From NCBI GenBank assembly GCA_905196835.1, contig CAJJWN010000021.1, positions 1 to 52,297 on the forward strand: a stretch of DNA of 52,297 nucleotides. The letters are read 5' to 3'. The notes under the pieces were generated by a model. It was not told the origin of the DNA. It was given only the letters and a program-made list of their open reading frames with translations, and searched no databases. The DNA comes from an uncultured Prevotella sp. Lineage in GTDB: Bacteria > Bacteroidota > Bacteroidia > Bacteroidales > Bacteroidaceae. This document shows positions 7,769 to 15,458 of this stretch, one piece after another (the stretch's first letter is position 1; every line of letters begins with the position of its first letter). The position numbers were made by a program, and so were the translations under genes.

Positions 7769-8871
7769 ATTGCCAGCTCCACCACCTTGTCGGCTATGAT
7801 GTCGGCCGAGTCGGGCAGTGCGAGCTTCTTTATGTTTGCGGCGAGGGCGGCCAGCCGCGCGTCGTCTTTCACCGTCTTGATGGCTAAGGCTACAACTTCG
7901 GCGGGGGCGTCGGCATCCTTCACGTAGAGGGCTGCGTCCTTATCGACCAGCGCCATGGCGTTCTTCGTCTGGTGGTCTTCGGCCACATTGGGCGAGGGCA
8001 CGAGTATAACGGGCTTGCCTATGAGGCAGAACTCTGAAATGCTGCTGGCCCCGGCGCGGCTGATTACCAGGTCGGCGGCTCGGTATGCCGCGCCCATGTC
8101 GCCGATGAAGTCGGTCACATGGAGCATGGGCAGGTCGGTGCGGCCCGCCAGGCGCTCGTTGATTGAGGCGTTGTAGTATTTGCCCGTCTGCCAGATGAAC
8201 TGCACGCCGGAGGCCTTTATGTCGTCCAGGTGCTGCATTACGCTCTCGTTCACCGTCCTTGCGCCGAGGCTTCCGCCCACTATGAGCACGGTCTTCTTGC
8301 CTTCGTCAAGGCCGAACGAGCGCAGGGCCTCGGCCCTTGTCATCTTCGTGTCGAGCAAAGCCTGCCGCACGGGGTTGCCCGTCTTGACGATTTTCTCCGC
8401 CGGGAAGAAGCGCTCCATGCCGTCGTAGGCCACGCATATGCAGTCAACCTTCTTGGCGAGCAGCTTGTTGGTGACCCCGGCATACGAGTTCTGCTCCTGT
8501 ATCAGGCATGGTATGCCGTGCTTGGCGCACTCGTTCAACATCGGGCCGCTGGCGTAGCCGCCCACTCCCACGGCCGCCATGGGCTTGAAGCGGCGTATGA
8601 TTTGCTTGGCCATGCGCTGACTTTTCCATATTTTGTAGAGCACGGCGAAGTTCTTAAACATGTTCTTGCGGTCGAAGCCGCAGATGGGCAGCCCCACAAT
8701 CTCGTACCCGGCATCTGGCACGCGCTGCATTTCCATGCGGCCGAGCGCGCCCACGAAGAGGATGTCGGCATCGGGATGCTTTGCCCGTATGGCGTTGGCT
8801 ATCGACACGGCCGGGAAGATGTGCCCGCCGGTGCCGCCTCCGCTGATGATTATCCTTAGTTTCTGCTCCAT
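7744..8871 (-). CDS. murG: UDP-GlcNAc:lipid I GlcNAc transferase MurG
   Basis: 375 residues, a complete GT28 enzyme. MurG transfers GlcNAc from UDP-GlcNAc to lipid I on the inner face of the membrane, making lipid II. The glycine-rich loop SGGGTGGHIFPA (about 10-21), the lipid-side loop VGVGGYASGP (about 101-110), IVGGSLGARTVNE (about 196-208) and the UDP-binding RAGASSISEF (about 266-275) are present. The last residues (GETLKR) and stop codon are encoded by a GTGAGAAG-type repeat, so the native C-terminus was probably slightly different. It is the first gene of this minus-strand operon, with its own promoter near 8895. Confidence 0.96.
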   Translation of the reverse strand: MEQKLRIIISGGGTGGHIFPAVSIANAIRAKHPDADILFVGALGRMEMQRVPDAGYEIVGLPICGFDRKNMFKNFAVLYKIWKSQRMAKQIIRRFKPMAAVGVGGYASGPMLNECAKHGIPCLIQEQNSYAGVTNKLLAKKVDCICVAYDGMERFFPAEKIVKTGNPVRQALLDTKMTRAEALRSFGLDEGKKTVLIVGGSLGARTVNESVMQHLDDIKASGVQFIWQTGKYYNASINERLAGRTDLPMLHVTDFIGDMGAAYRAADLVISRAGASSISEFCLIGKPVILVPSPNVAEDHQTKNAMALVDKDAALYVKDADAPAEVVALAIKTVKDDARLAALAANIKKLALPDSADIIADKVVELAMKGETLKR

Positions 8872-8894
8872 TGGCCTTATACCTTATTATTCCG

Positions 8895-8902
8895 CAAAAG
8901 TA
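8895..8902 (-). promoter_or_regulatory. murG operon promoter (-7 box)
   Basis: Read on the minus strand the sequence is TACTTTTG, a match to TAnnTTTG, 24 bases before the murG ATG. A weaker TTGC lies about 19 bases further upstream in place of the -33 TTTG. It implies that murG-murC-ftsQ-ftsA-ftsZ is transcribed from here and not from an adjacent upstream ftsW/murD as in the usual cluster. Confidence 0.5.
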
Positions 8903-9070
8903 ATCATTTTTTTTATCTTACTGCAACTTTGGGTGATATTTTTCCTATGCTCCGACAATTTAATGACCGAAATCATAAGGGCGAAACGGAAAGGGGCAAG
9001 CGAATAATCCGCCGCCCCTTCCCAGGCCTCCGACAACTCCCTGCCGTCCCCATCATCCCTTCTTGAAAAC

Positions 9071-9258
9071 CAAAAGGCCGCCTTTCGCCTTCCCAAAGGC
9101 CGTCTTTCGCCTTCCCAAAGGCCGCCTTTCGCCTTCCCAAAGGCCGTCTTTCGCCTTCCCAAAGGCCGCCTTTCGCCTTCCCAAAGGCCGTCTTTCGCAG
9201 GCTAAAAGACGGCCTTTTGCAACACGGTTTGCAAGTGCCTGACAATCAAGAGGTTACC
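9071..9258 (+). repeat. AAAGGCCGTCTTT element, tandem-expanded copy A
   Basis: Six copies of a 22-base unit (AAAGGCCGYCTTTCGC plus spacer CTTCCC) run from about 9073 to 9198; the variable Y alternates C,T,C,T,C,T, so the real period is 44 bases, repeated three times. A final inverted unit AAAAGACGGCCTTTTGCAA (9204-9222) is followed by the family tail (CGGTTTGCAAGTGC, CTGACAATCA, GAGGTTAC). The copy lies between divergent murG and korA and points toward korA. Confidence 0.9.
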
Positions 9259-9536
9259 AAGCAACCCCCCGTCGCAAGCCGGACAAGGGCTTCCGGCATC
9301 GCCAGAGAGCCATGACGGGCGACGTATTCCCCACTTTCAGCCATACATCTTCCGCACGGACTCCCGCCATTCCGGCGTGCAACCAACAGCTTACATTTTA
9401 CGGAAAGAGCGCAAATAAGTTGTTAAATAACTTTCTTTATGTCACAATTACAGGCAAATAAATATACAATTGCAACCGAATAAAGTTGAAATACGCTATT
9501 TTGTGACATGAAAAAGAATTTTTATCAGCAAAACAT
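9259..9536. other. korA upstream region with paired operator-like motifs
   Basis: No gene. ATGTCACAA at 9439-9447 and its exact complement TTGTGACAT at 9501-9509 form a 9-bp inverted repeat 53 bases apart; the half-sites look like those of Crp/Fnr-family regulators, though the wide spacing is not that of a single site. A second pair, TTATCA (9522-9527) and TGATAA (9539-9544), straddles the -33 box of the korA promoter. Confidence 0.35.
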
Positions 9537-9567
9537 TTTGATAATTCAATAATCTTTCCGAACTTTG
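9537..9567 (+). promoter_or_regulatory. korA promoter
   Basis: TTTG at 9537-9540 and GAACTTTG at 9560-9567 are 19 bases apart; the -7 box differs from TAnnTTTG only in its first base. The start codon of korA follows about 95 bases downstream. Confidence 0.5.
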
Positions 9568-9661
9568 CAAAATGATAGAAATCAAGCCTTACGGCCGCCA
9601 GGCGGCACCGGCTGGTTACAAAATGTAAGCACAAACAAGCTAAAGCAAACAACTCTTGACT

Positions 9662-11536
9662 ATGGCAGAAGAATTGGAAGTAAAGCAATTGGACGATGTC
9701 GTAGTGCGCTTCTCTGGAGACTCCGGCGACGGAATGCAGCTCGCCGGCAACATATTCTCCACCGTGTCGGCTACGATAGGTAACGGTATCTCCACGTTCC
9801 CGGACTATCCGGCGGACATCCGCGCGCCGCAAGGCTCGCTCACGGGCGTCTCCGGGTTCCAGGTTCACATCGCCAGCGGCCGCGCCTACACGCCCGGCGA
9901 CAAGTGCGACGTACTCGTGGCTATGAACGCCGCGGCGCTGAAGACACAGTACCGCTACGCCAAGCCGCAGGCCACAATCATCATCGACACCGACAGTTTC
10001 GGTCCGAAAGACCTTGAGAAGGCGCAGTTCAAGACACAAGACTACCTCGGCGAGATGGGCATCGACACCGACCGCGTCGTAGCCTGCCCCATCACACAGA
10101 TGGTGAAGGACTGCCTCGCCGACAGCGGAATGGACAACAAAGCCGTGCTGAAATGCCGCAACATGTTCGCACTCGGCATAGTATGCTGGCTGTTCAACCG
10201 CGACATAAGCTTCGTGGAGGCGTTCCTGCGCGAGAAGTTCGACAAGAAACCGGCCGTTGCCGAAGCCAACATCAAGGTGGTAAACGCCGGTTACGACTAC
10301 GGACACAACGTCCACGCCAGCGTGCCGGCCACATACCGCATCGAATCCAAGAACAAGGTGAAGGGCCGCTACATGGACATCACCGGCAACAAGGCCACCG
10401 CATACGGTCTCATAGCAGCCGCCGAGAAGGCCGGACTGAAGCTATACCTCGGCTCATACCCCATCACCCCCGCCACCGACATACTGCACGAGTTGGCCAA
10501 GCACAAGTCGCTCGGAGTGGTGACGGTGCAGTGCGAGGACGAGATTTCGGGCTGCGCCAGCGCCATAGGGGCATCGTTCGCAGGCGCGCTGGCCGCCACA
10601 TCCACCTCAGGACCGGGCATCTGCCTCAAGTCGGAGGCCATGAACCTCGCCGTAATCGACGAGCTGCCGCTCGTCGTCATCGACGTGCAGCGCGGCGGCC
10701 CGTCAACCGGACTGCCCACAAAGAGCGAGCAGACCGACCTGCTGCAAGCCCTCTTCGGCCGCAACGGCGAGTCGCCCATGCCCGTAATAGCCGCCACCAG
10801 CCCCACCAACTGCTTCGACGCAGTGTACGCCGCGGCAAAGATTGCAGTGGAACACCTTACCCCCGTAGTCCTGCTTACCGACGCCTTCGTAGCCAACGGC
10901 TCGGCCGCGTGGAAGCTGCCGAGCATCGACGAGCTGCCTGAAATTCATCCGCACTACGTCACTCCCGAGCAGAAAGGACACTATACGCCGTACCAGCGCG
11001 ACCCGGAGACCGGCGCACGCTATTGGGCGATACCCGGGCAGGAGGGCTACGAGCACATACTGGGCGGCCTCGAGAAGGACGGCAATACCGGAGCCATATC
11101 CACCGACCCGGAGAACCACGACAAGATGTGCCGCCTGCGCGCGCTAAAAGTGTTCAAAATCCCCGTGCCCGACCTCGAGGTACTTGGCGACGCCGACGAC
11201 GCCGACCTGCTAATCGTAGGCTTCGGCGGCACCTTCGGTCATCTGTACTCGGCCATGACGGAGATGCGCGAGGCAGGACACAAGGTGGCGTTGGCACACT
11301 TCAGCTACATCAACCCACTGCCGAAGAACACCGCCGCCGTGCTTACCAAATATAAAAAGGTGGTCGTAGCCGAGCAGAACCTCGGCCAGTTCGCCGGTTA
11401 CCTGCGCATGAAGATTGACGACTTCGCCCCCTACCAGTTCAACCAAGTTAAGGGCCAGCCCTTCGTAGTGGAAGAACTTGTAAAGGCGTTCACTAAAATA
11501 ATCACAGCCCCCTCCCGCCTCCCCGAGGGGAGGTGA
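9662..11536 (+). CDS. korA: 2-oxoacid:ferredoxin oxidoreductase, fused gamma-alpha subunit
   Basis: 624 residues from the ATG at 9662. The first ~190 residues are the gamma domain (VVRFSGDSGDGMQLAGNIFS at the start); the rest is the alpha domain with pyrimidine-domain motifs (YPITPATDILHELAK) and the transketolase-C-like end (LLIVGFGGTFGHLYSAMTEM). With KorB it oxidatively decarboxylates a 2-oxoacid, probably 2-oxoglutarate, to the acyl-CoA and reduces ferredoxin; the exact substrate cannot be read from sequence. The last residues (APSRLPEGR) and the stop codon are encoded by a G/C palindrome repeat at 11506-11533, so the original C-terminus has been replaced or extended. The DUF559 insertion separates it from korB. 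Confidence 0.92.
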   Translation: MAEELEVKQLDDVVVRFSGDSGDGMQLAGNIFSTVSATIGNGISTFPDYPADIRAPQGSLTGVSGFQVHIASGRAYTPGDKCDVLVAMNAAALKTQYRYAKPQATIIIDTDSFGPKDLEKAQFKTQDYLGEMGIDTDRVVACPITQMVKDCLADSGMDNKAVLKCRNMFALGIVCWLFNRDISFVEAFLREKFDKKPAVAEANIKVVNAGYDYGHNVHASVPATYRIESKNKVKGRYMDITGNKATAYGLIAAAEKAGLKLYLGSYPITPATDILHELAKHKSLGVVTVQCEDEISGCASAIGASFAGALAATSTSGPGICLKSEAMNLAVIDELPLVVIDVQRGGPSTGLPTKSEQTDLLQALFGRNGESPMPVIAATSPTNCFDAVYAAAKIAVEHLTPVVLLTDAFVANGSAAWKLPSIDELPEIHPHYVTPEQKGHYTPYQRDPETGARYWAIPGQEGYEHILGGLEKDGNTGAISTDPENHDKMCRLRALKVFKIPVPDLEVLGDADDADLLIVGFGGTFGHLYSAMTEMREAGHKVALAHFSYINPLPKNTAAVLTKYKKVVVAEQNLGQFAGYLRMKIDDFAPYQFNQVKGQPFVVEELVKAFTKIITAPSRLPEGR

Positions 11537-11988
11537 CGGCCGGCGGCCCAACCTTTGCATGAAAGACTATCCATACCGCACGGCTGACGGGAGCTTGTAC
11601 GGACACCTGAAAGAGCTTGCAAGGTACAACAGAAGCAACCCCACAGAAGCGGAAAGCCTGCTTTGGCTTATGGTGAAAGGAGGCCGCTTGGGGCGGAACT
11701 TCAAGCGCCAGCACGTCATCGGCTGCTTCATCGTCGATTTTGTCTGCATTGAAACAAGACTGATTGTCGAGATAGACGGCGGCTACCATAGCCTGCCAGG
11801 CCAACAGGCAAGCGACGCAGAGCGGACTGCATGGCTCGAAAGCCAAGGCTTCAAGGTGATAAGGTTCAGCAATGCGGAAGTCATGCAAAATACAACAAAC
11901 GTATTACAACAAATAAAAGAAAACTTGAAATAACATGGAGCACAACACATATTCAACCTCCCCCCTCGGGGGGAACGCAGGGGGGGCT
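11506..11988 (+). mobile_element. DUF559 gene bracketed by inverted G/C palindromes
   Basis: The left boundary (11506-11533) reads AGCCCCCTCCC followed by the palindrome CCTCCCCGAGGGGAGG. The right boundary (11956-11988) is the mirror arrangement: ACCTCCCCCCTCGGGGGG, a short gap, then GGGGGGGCT. Between them is only the DUF559 gene. The left end overlaps the korA stop and the right end lies inside korB codons 8-18, so the 483-bp unit looks inserted into a former korA-korB junction. Three shorter inverted pairs of the same palindromes without a gene (2534-2626, 28840-28975, 34206-34341) look like internal-deletion derivatives. No target-site duplication is obvious. That this is a mobile unit is inference. 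Confidence 0.55.
11559..11933 (+). CDS. DUF559 (Vsr/PD-(D/E)XK-like) endonuclease-domain protein
   Basis: 124 residues, the normal length for DUF559. The family pattern is complete: NPTEAESLLWLMVKGGRLG (27-45), FKRQHVIGCFIVDFVC (48-63), LIVEIDGGYH (68-77), DAERTAWLESQGFKVIRFSN (86-105) and a C-terminal helix. D60, E71, D73 and H77 are candidates for the nuclease-like active site of this very-short-patch-repair/restriction-endonuclease fold. No activity is established for most members. It sits between two subunits of one enzyme, ends 1 base before the korB ATG, and is bracketed by inverted G/C palindromes, all signs of a late arrival. It may act on the palindromes that flank it, which is a guess. 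Confidence 0.85.
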   Translation: MKDYPYRTADGSLYGHLKELARYNRSNPTEAESLLWLMVKGGRLGRNFKRQHVIGCFIVDFVCIETRLIVEIDGGYHSLPGQQASDAERTAWLESQGFKVIRFSNAEVMQNTTNVLQQIKENLK

Positions 11989-12987
11989 TATACGCCTGCC
12001 AACTATAAGAAGGGACAACCGCGTTGGTGTCCCGGTTGCGGAGACCATTTCTTCCTGGCTTCGCTCCACAAGGCGATGGCGGAAATAGGCGTTCCGCCGT
12101 ATCAGACAGCCGTGATTTCAGGCATAGGATGCTCAAGCCGACTGCCGTATTACGTCAGCACGTACGCCATGCAGACCATACACGGACGCGCCGCGGCAAT
12201 AGCCACGGGCGCGAAAGTTGCCAACCCGGACCTCACCATATGGCAAATCAGCGGCGACGGTGACGGCCTCGCCATAGGCGGAAACCACTTCATACACGCC
12301 ATGAGGCGCAACATCGACATCAACATGATACTGCTCAACAATCGCATATACGGCCTGACAAAAGGTCAGTATTCGCCTACCAGCCCGCGCGGCTTCGTCA
12401 GCAAGTCGTCGCCTTACGGCACGGTGGAAGACCCCTTCCTGCCTGCCGAACTGTGTTTCGGCGCAAGGGGGCACTTCTTTGCACGCGCCGTAGCCACAGA
12501 CGCAGAAGGAACGGTTGACATCCTGAAGGCCGCATACTACCACAAGGGTGCTTCGGTATGCGAGATTTTGCAGAACTGCGTCATCTTCAACAACGGCTGT
12601 TACGACTCCATATACAAGAAGGAAGGCCGCGCGAAGAACGCCATCTACGTGCGCCACGGCCAGCCTTTGGTGTTCGGAGAGAACAACGAGTACGGCCTGA
12701 TGCAGGAAGGCTTCGGCCTGAAGGTTGTGAAAATCGGCGAGAACGGCGTGACATTGGACGACATCTTGGTGCACGACGCACACTGCCAAGACAATACCCT
12801 GCAACTGAAACTCGCCATGATGGACAACGAGCACGGCTTCCCCGTGGCCTTGGGTGTCATCCGCGACGTGGAGGCTCCGACCTACGAGGCCGCCGTACAC
12901 GAACAAATAGAGGAGGTGAAGGGAAAGAAGAAGTATCACAACTTCGCCGAACTGCTTGAAACGAACGACACGTGGGAGGTGAAATAA
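11935..12987 (+). CDS. korB: 2-oxoacid:ferredoxin oxidoreductase, beta (TPP) subunit
   Basis: 350 residues. It carries the thiamine diphosphate motif GDGDGLAIGGNHF (107-119, ending in N/H of the GDG-N pattern) and the N-terminal WCPGCGDH (31-38), whose cysteines with a later one (C66 region) coordinate an iron-sulfur cluster. Relatives normally begin just before the YKKGQPRWCPGCG segment. Here codons 8-18 (TSPLGGNAGGA) are encoded by a G/C palindrome repeat; no other plausible start codon lies between 11935 and the CPGC motif, so the repeat must be translated. The ATG follows the DUF559 stop by one base, suggesting translational coupling to the inserted gene. Confidence 0.93.
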   Translation: MEHNTYSTSPLGGNAGGAYTPANYKKGQPRWCPGCGDHFFLASLHKAMAEIGVPPYQTAVISGIGCSSRLPYYVSTYAMQTIHGRAAAIATGAKVANPDLTIWQISGDGDGLAIGGNHFIHAMRRNIDINMILLNNRIYGLTKGQYSPTSPRGFVSKSSPYGTVEDPFLPAELCFGARGHFFARAVATDAEGTVDILKAAYYHKGASVCEILQNCVIFNNGCYDSIYKKEGRAKNAIYVRHGQPLVFGENNEYGLMQEGFGLKVVKIGENGVTLDDILVHDAHCQDNTLQLKLAMMDNEHGFPVALGVIRDVEAPTYEAAVHEQIEEVKGKKKYHNFAELLETNDTWEVK

Positions 12988-12998
12988 ACATCTTCCAC

Positions 12999-13147
12999 AA
13001 AGGAGTAAACGGGAATTAAAAGGAGTTAGACGGCTTTAAAAGCCGCCTGGAGTTAACGGACAATAGCCTTGTTGATGTCAATTACGCATTTGTCCGTTAA
13101 CTCCCGATAACTCCGGCGCGAAGCGCCTAACTCCCGTTTACTCCTTT
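12999..13147. repeat. nested GGAGTTAAC-type inverted repeats between convergent genes
   Basis: AAAGGAGTAAACGGGAATTA (12999-13018) matches the complement of 13128-13147 at 19 of 20 positions. Inside it GGAGTTAACGGACAA (13049-13063) is the exact complement of TTGTCCGTTAACTCC (13090-13104), and GGCTTTAAAAGCC forms a further small stem. The whole space between korB and the M20 gene is therefore one branched hairpin, ending right at the M20 stop codon. It can serve as a two-way terminator, but the units also form a repeat family. Confidence 0.8.
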
Positions 13148-13150
13148 TTC

Positions 13151-14215
13151 TTACAATATATCTTTTCCGTCAAGCAAATTGATATAAGTCTTTATTGCCT
13201 CGTCAATCTCCTTTATGCAGATATATTCGTCGGCGGAATGAGAGCGGGCCGACTGCCCCGGCCCGAGCTTCAGCGACGGGAAGGGCATCAGGGCCTGGTC
13301 GGAGAGCGTTGGCGAGCCGAACGGCGTCATGCCCATACCGACGCAGCGGCGCACCACGGGGTTGTCCATGGCTATGCAGGAAGACGACAGGCGGAAGGAG
13401 CGGGCGCGCAGTTCGCTCTTCATCTTAGCCTGAAGAAACTCGAAAACGTCCTCATTCCGATAATATTCATTTGTCCTAATGTCAATGGTGAAGCGGCACT
13501 CGTCGGGCACAACGTTGTGCTGCGTGCCTGCATTTATTATGGTTACGGTAGCCAGCGTAGGGCCGAGCAGCGGGCTGACACACTCAAACCGGTACGAGCG
13601 CAGCCACTGGATGTCGTCCAGCGCGGCGTATATGGCGTTGACACCCTCGCCCCTCGCAGCGTGCCCCGACCGCCCGCGGGCCACTGCATCGACAACCATC
13701 AGCCCCTTTTCGGCCACCGCTGGTTGCATACCCGTAGGCTCACCTACGATTGCTATGTCAATTCCGGGCAGAAGGGGCAGGGCGCGGCTGATGCCGTTTT
13801 GCCCCGAAACCTCCTCTTCGGCCGATGCCAGATAAACAAGGTTGTACGGCTGCGCGGCCTGCGAGAGGTGGCGGAAGGCCTGCATGAGAGCTACCAGTCC
13901 GCCGCCGCAGTCGTTGCTGCCAAGACCGTAAAGACGGCCGTCCACGATGTCGGGCGAGAACGGGTCGCGCGTCCACGAGGCCACGGGCTTAACGGTGTCG
14001 ATGTGGGCATTGAGCAGCAAAGTAGGCTTCCCTTCTCCATAATGACGGCTTACGGCCCACACGTTGTTGGCCTCGCGCAGCGGCTCGAAGCCGCAGCGGC
14101 GCAGCTCCTCCTCCACTATTGAGACGGCGGCGGCCTCGTCACGGCTCACCGAAGGCGTGGCTATGAGCCGCCGGAGCAGGCCGACGGCATCGTCAAGGTA
14201 ATCGTTCCGTTTCAT
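13151..14215 (-). CDS. M20 family metallo-deacylase (N-acyl-ornithine deacetylase-like)
   Basis: 354 residues from the ATG at 14215. The dinuclear zinc site is complete: LLLNAHIDTVKP (H71, D73), GLGSNDCGGG (D102), SAEEEVSG (E134/E135) and IVGEPTG (E159), with a dimerisation lid between about 165 and 270. Among M20 enzymes it most resembles the ArgE/DapE group of Bacteroidales, where the enzyme removes the N-acyl (acetyl or succinyl) group from ornithine in arginine synthesis; no arginine genes are adjacent, so this is family-level inference. A longer reading frame extends upstream to 14317, but the promoter at 14226-14257 would start transcription just before 14215, which fixes the start. Confidence 0.85.
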   Translation of the reverse strand: MKRNDYLDDAVGLLRRLIATPSVSRDEAAAVSIVEEELRRCGFEPLREANNVWAVSRHYGEGKPTLLLNAHIDTVKPVASWTRDPFSPDIVDGRLYGLGSNDCGGGLVALMQAFRHLSQAAQPYNLVYLASAEEEVSGQNGISRALPLLPGIDIAIVGEPTGMQPAVAEKGLMVVDAVARGRSGHAARGEGVNAIYAALDDIQWLRSYRFECVSPLLGPTLATVTIINAGTQHNVVPDECRFTIDIRTNEYYRNEDVFEFLQAKMKSELRARSFRLSSSCIAMDNPVVRRCVGMGMTPFGSPTLSDQALMPFPSLKLGPGQSARSHSADEYICIKEIDEAIKTYINLLDGKDIL

Positions 14216-14225
14216 AATCATGGGG

Positions 14226-14257
14226 CAAAGATAGTGAAAGGCGAGCGCAAAAGCAAA
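14226..14257 (-). promoter_or_regulatory. promoter of the M20 deacylase gene
   Basis: On the minus strand: TTTG (14254-14257), 20 bases, TATCTTTG (14226-14233), a full Bacteroidetes consensus. The predicted transcription start falls near 14219-14222, only a few bases before the ATG at 14215, so the mRNA would have almost no leader. The remaining divergent space to 14544 holds only an imperfect TATATTTG box (14452-14459) for the plus-strand lipoprotein gene. Confidence 0.65.
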
Positions 14258-14544
14258 CGAAAAACGCAGTTTTTCAAGTTTGCCTTTGCCGAGCCGCATC
14301 CTATTTTCGCCATACATAGATATAAAAAACAGTTAAACGCCCACCCCGGCCATCCCCCAAAGCAAGGGCCGGGACTGATATTTTTATCTTAAAAACGCAC
14401 TATTTCTCTTATATAATGTTAATTTTTCGGGAGGGGTAAATATAAAAGCCATATATTTGTAACGCTTTTCCGGCAGCGGCTGTTCCCTTTTGGGACATCA
14501 GGAAGTGTAAACTCTATGTTCAACCTTAATAAAATCAAAACATT

Positions 14545-15171
14545 ATGTTCAAGAAATCAAAAATTATTTTGCTGGCCCTTGCGGCCTTGGTTATGACGTC
14601 GTGCGGCGACGTAGTGTCCAAACTCGGCGGCACGAAGACGGATTCTCCGGAGGTTTTAGAGAAGGCAAAGGAGCTGGCCAAGTCGCAGTTTGACGCCTCG
14701 AAGTGGAAAATCGTATCGGTAGACTGGAGCGAAGGCATCGGCCAGGACGAGCTTACGGGCAAAGTTTCGTCAATACGCTTCTACATGATTGACAAGGACG
14801 GCAAGGCGTGGCAGCAGACTTTCATCGCCCAGCTCGGCTGGAAAGCCGGCGACCTTGACGACACCAGCTTCGCCAAGGGCGACAAGTATGACGACCCGAA
14901 GGAATATCCCGCGCTCGACCTCGACAAGTTCGACGCGGCAAAGTACACCAAGATAATCGAGGATGCGAAGGCGCTCATACCGAAGGGGTACACGTACAAG
15001 TCGGTAGACTGCTTCTCGATGAACACTTACAACAAAGTTCCGATGGAGCTGGTGCTCAACGTCGTGGAGGAAGGCAAGGAGACAGTGTCGAACGCCGGGA
15101 AGACGTCAATCGTGTTCTACGAGCTGAACTACACCGTAGATGACAACGGCAAAGTGACCCTTAAAGAATAA
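14545..15171 (+). CDS. lipoprotein of unknown function
   Basis: 208 residues. The signal peptide has a lipobox (ALVMTSC, Cys at residue 20), so the product is a lipoprotein, probably exported to the outer membrane or its periplasmic face. The rest is a small soluble domain rich in D, K and Y with no motif I recognise (segments such as FDASKWKIVSVDWSEGIGQ and DKFDAAKYTKIIEDAKALIPKGY). It is a single-gene unit, flanked upstream by the divergent deacylase gene and downstream by a repeat element. No function is proposed. Confidence 0.8.
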   Translation: MFKKSKIILLALAALVMTSCGDVVSKLGGTKTDSPEVLEKAKELAKSQFDASKWKIVSVDWSEGIGQDELTGKVSSIRFYMIDKDGKAWQQTFIAQLGWKAGDLDDTSFAKGDKYDDPKEYPALDLDKFDAAKYTKIIEDAKALIPKGYTYKSVDCFSMNTYNKVPMELVLNVVEEGKETVSNAGKTSIVFYELNYTVDDNGKVTLKE

Positions 15172-15199
15172 ACCGGACACCGGCCGACGGCCAGCGGTC

Positions 15200-15325
15200 T
15201 TGCAAAAGACGGCTTTTCGCGCTGCGAAAGGCCGTCTTTCGCATTGTAAAAGACCGCCTTTTGCAGGCCGAAAGACGGCCTTTTACAACGGAAACGGTAA
15301 TCAACTGATTATCAGCATGTTACAA
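15200..15325 (+). repeat. AAAGGCCGTCTTT element, copy B
   Basis: Four alternating units (AAAAGACGGCTTTTCGC, GAAAGGCCGTCTTTCGC, AAAAGACCGCCTTTTGC, GAAAGACGGCCTTTTAC) are followed by a long-form tail with the palindrome CTGATTATCAG and GTTACA. It lies between the lipoprotein gene and the acyl-CoA ligase promoter, pointing toward the latter, 88 bases from its -7 box. Confidence 0.9.
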
Positions 15326-15389
15326 ACGGCATGAAAACTCACGGCGAAAAGCGGCGGAAGGCGTGGCGGCAAAATATGTCACACATTGT

Positions 15390-15420
15390 TTTGCGCTTTC
15401 CGCTTTTTATGTTATTTTTG
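15390..15420 (+). promoter_or_regulatory. acyl-CoA ligase promoter
   Basis: TTTG (15390-15393), 19 bases, TATTTTTG (15413-15420). This is a full match to the Bacteroidetes consensus, 38 bases before the ATG at 15459. A longer frame beginning upstream at 15331 is excluded because it precedes this promoter. Confidence 0.7.
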
Positions 15421-15458
15421 CATAAGGCAACGGGCCAACCATTAAAAACTACCGCCGT

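Noticed and set aside
9071..9222. CRISPR array
   Set aside because: 22-base units with a constant 6-base spacer and no unique spacers; no cas genes anywhere in the window.
8887..9245. Minus-strand frames reading GKAKGGLWEGERRP repeatedly
   Set aside because: Pure translation of the tandem AAAGGCCGYCTTT array; no independent gene character.
14216..14317. Upstream start for the M20 deacylase
   Set aside because: Lies upstream of the predicted transcription start and shows no family similarity.
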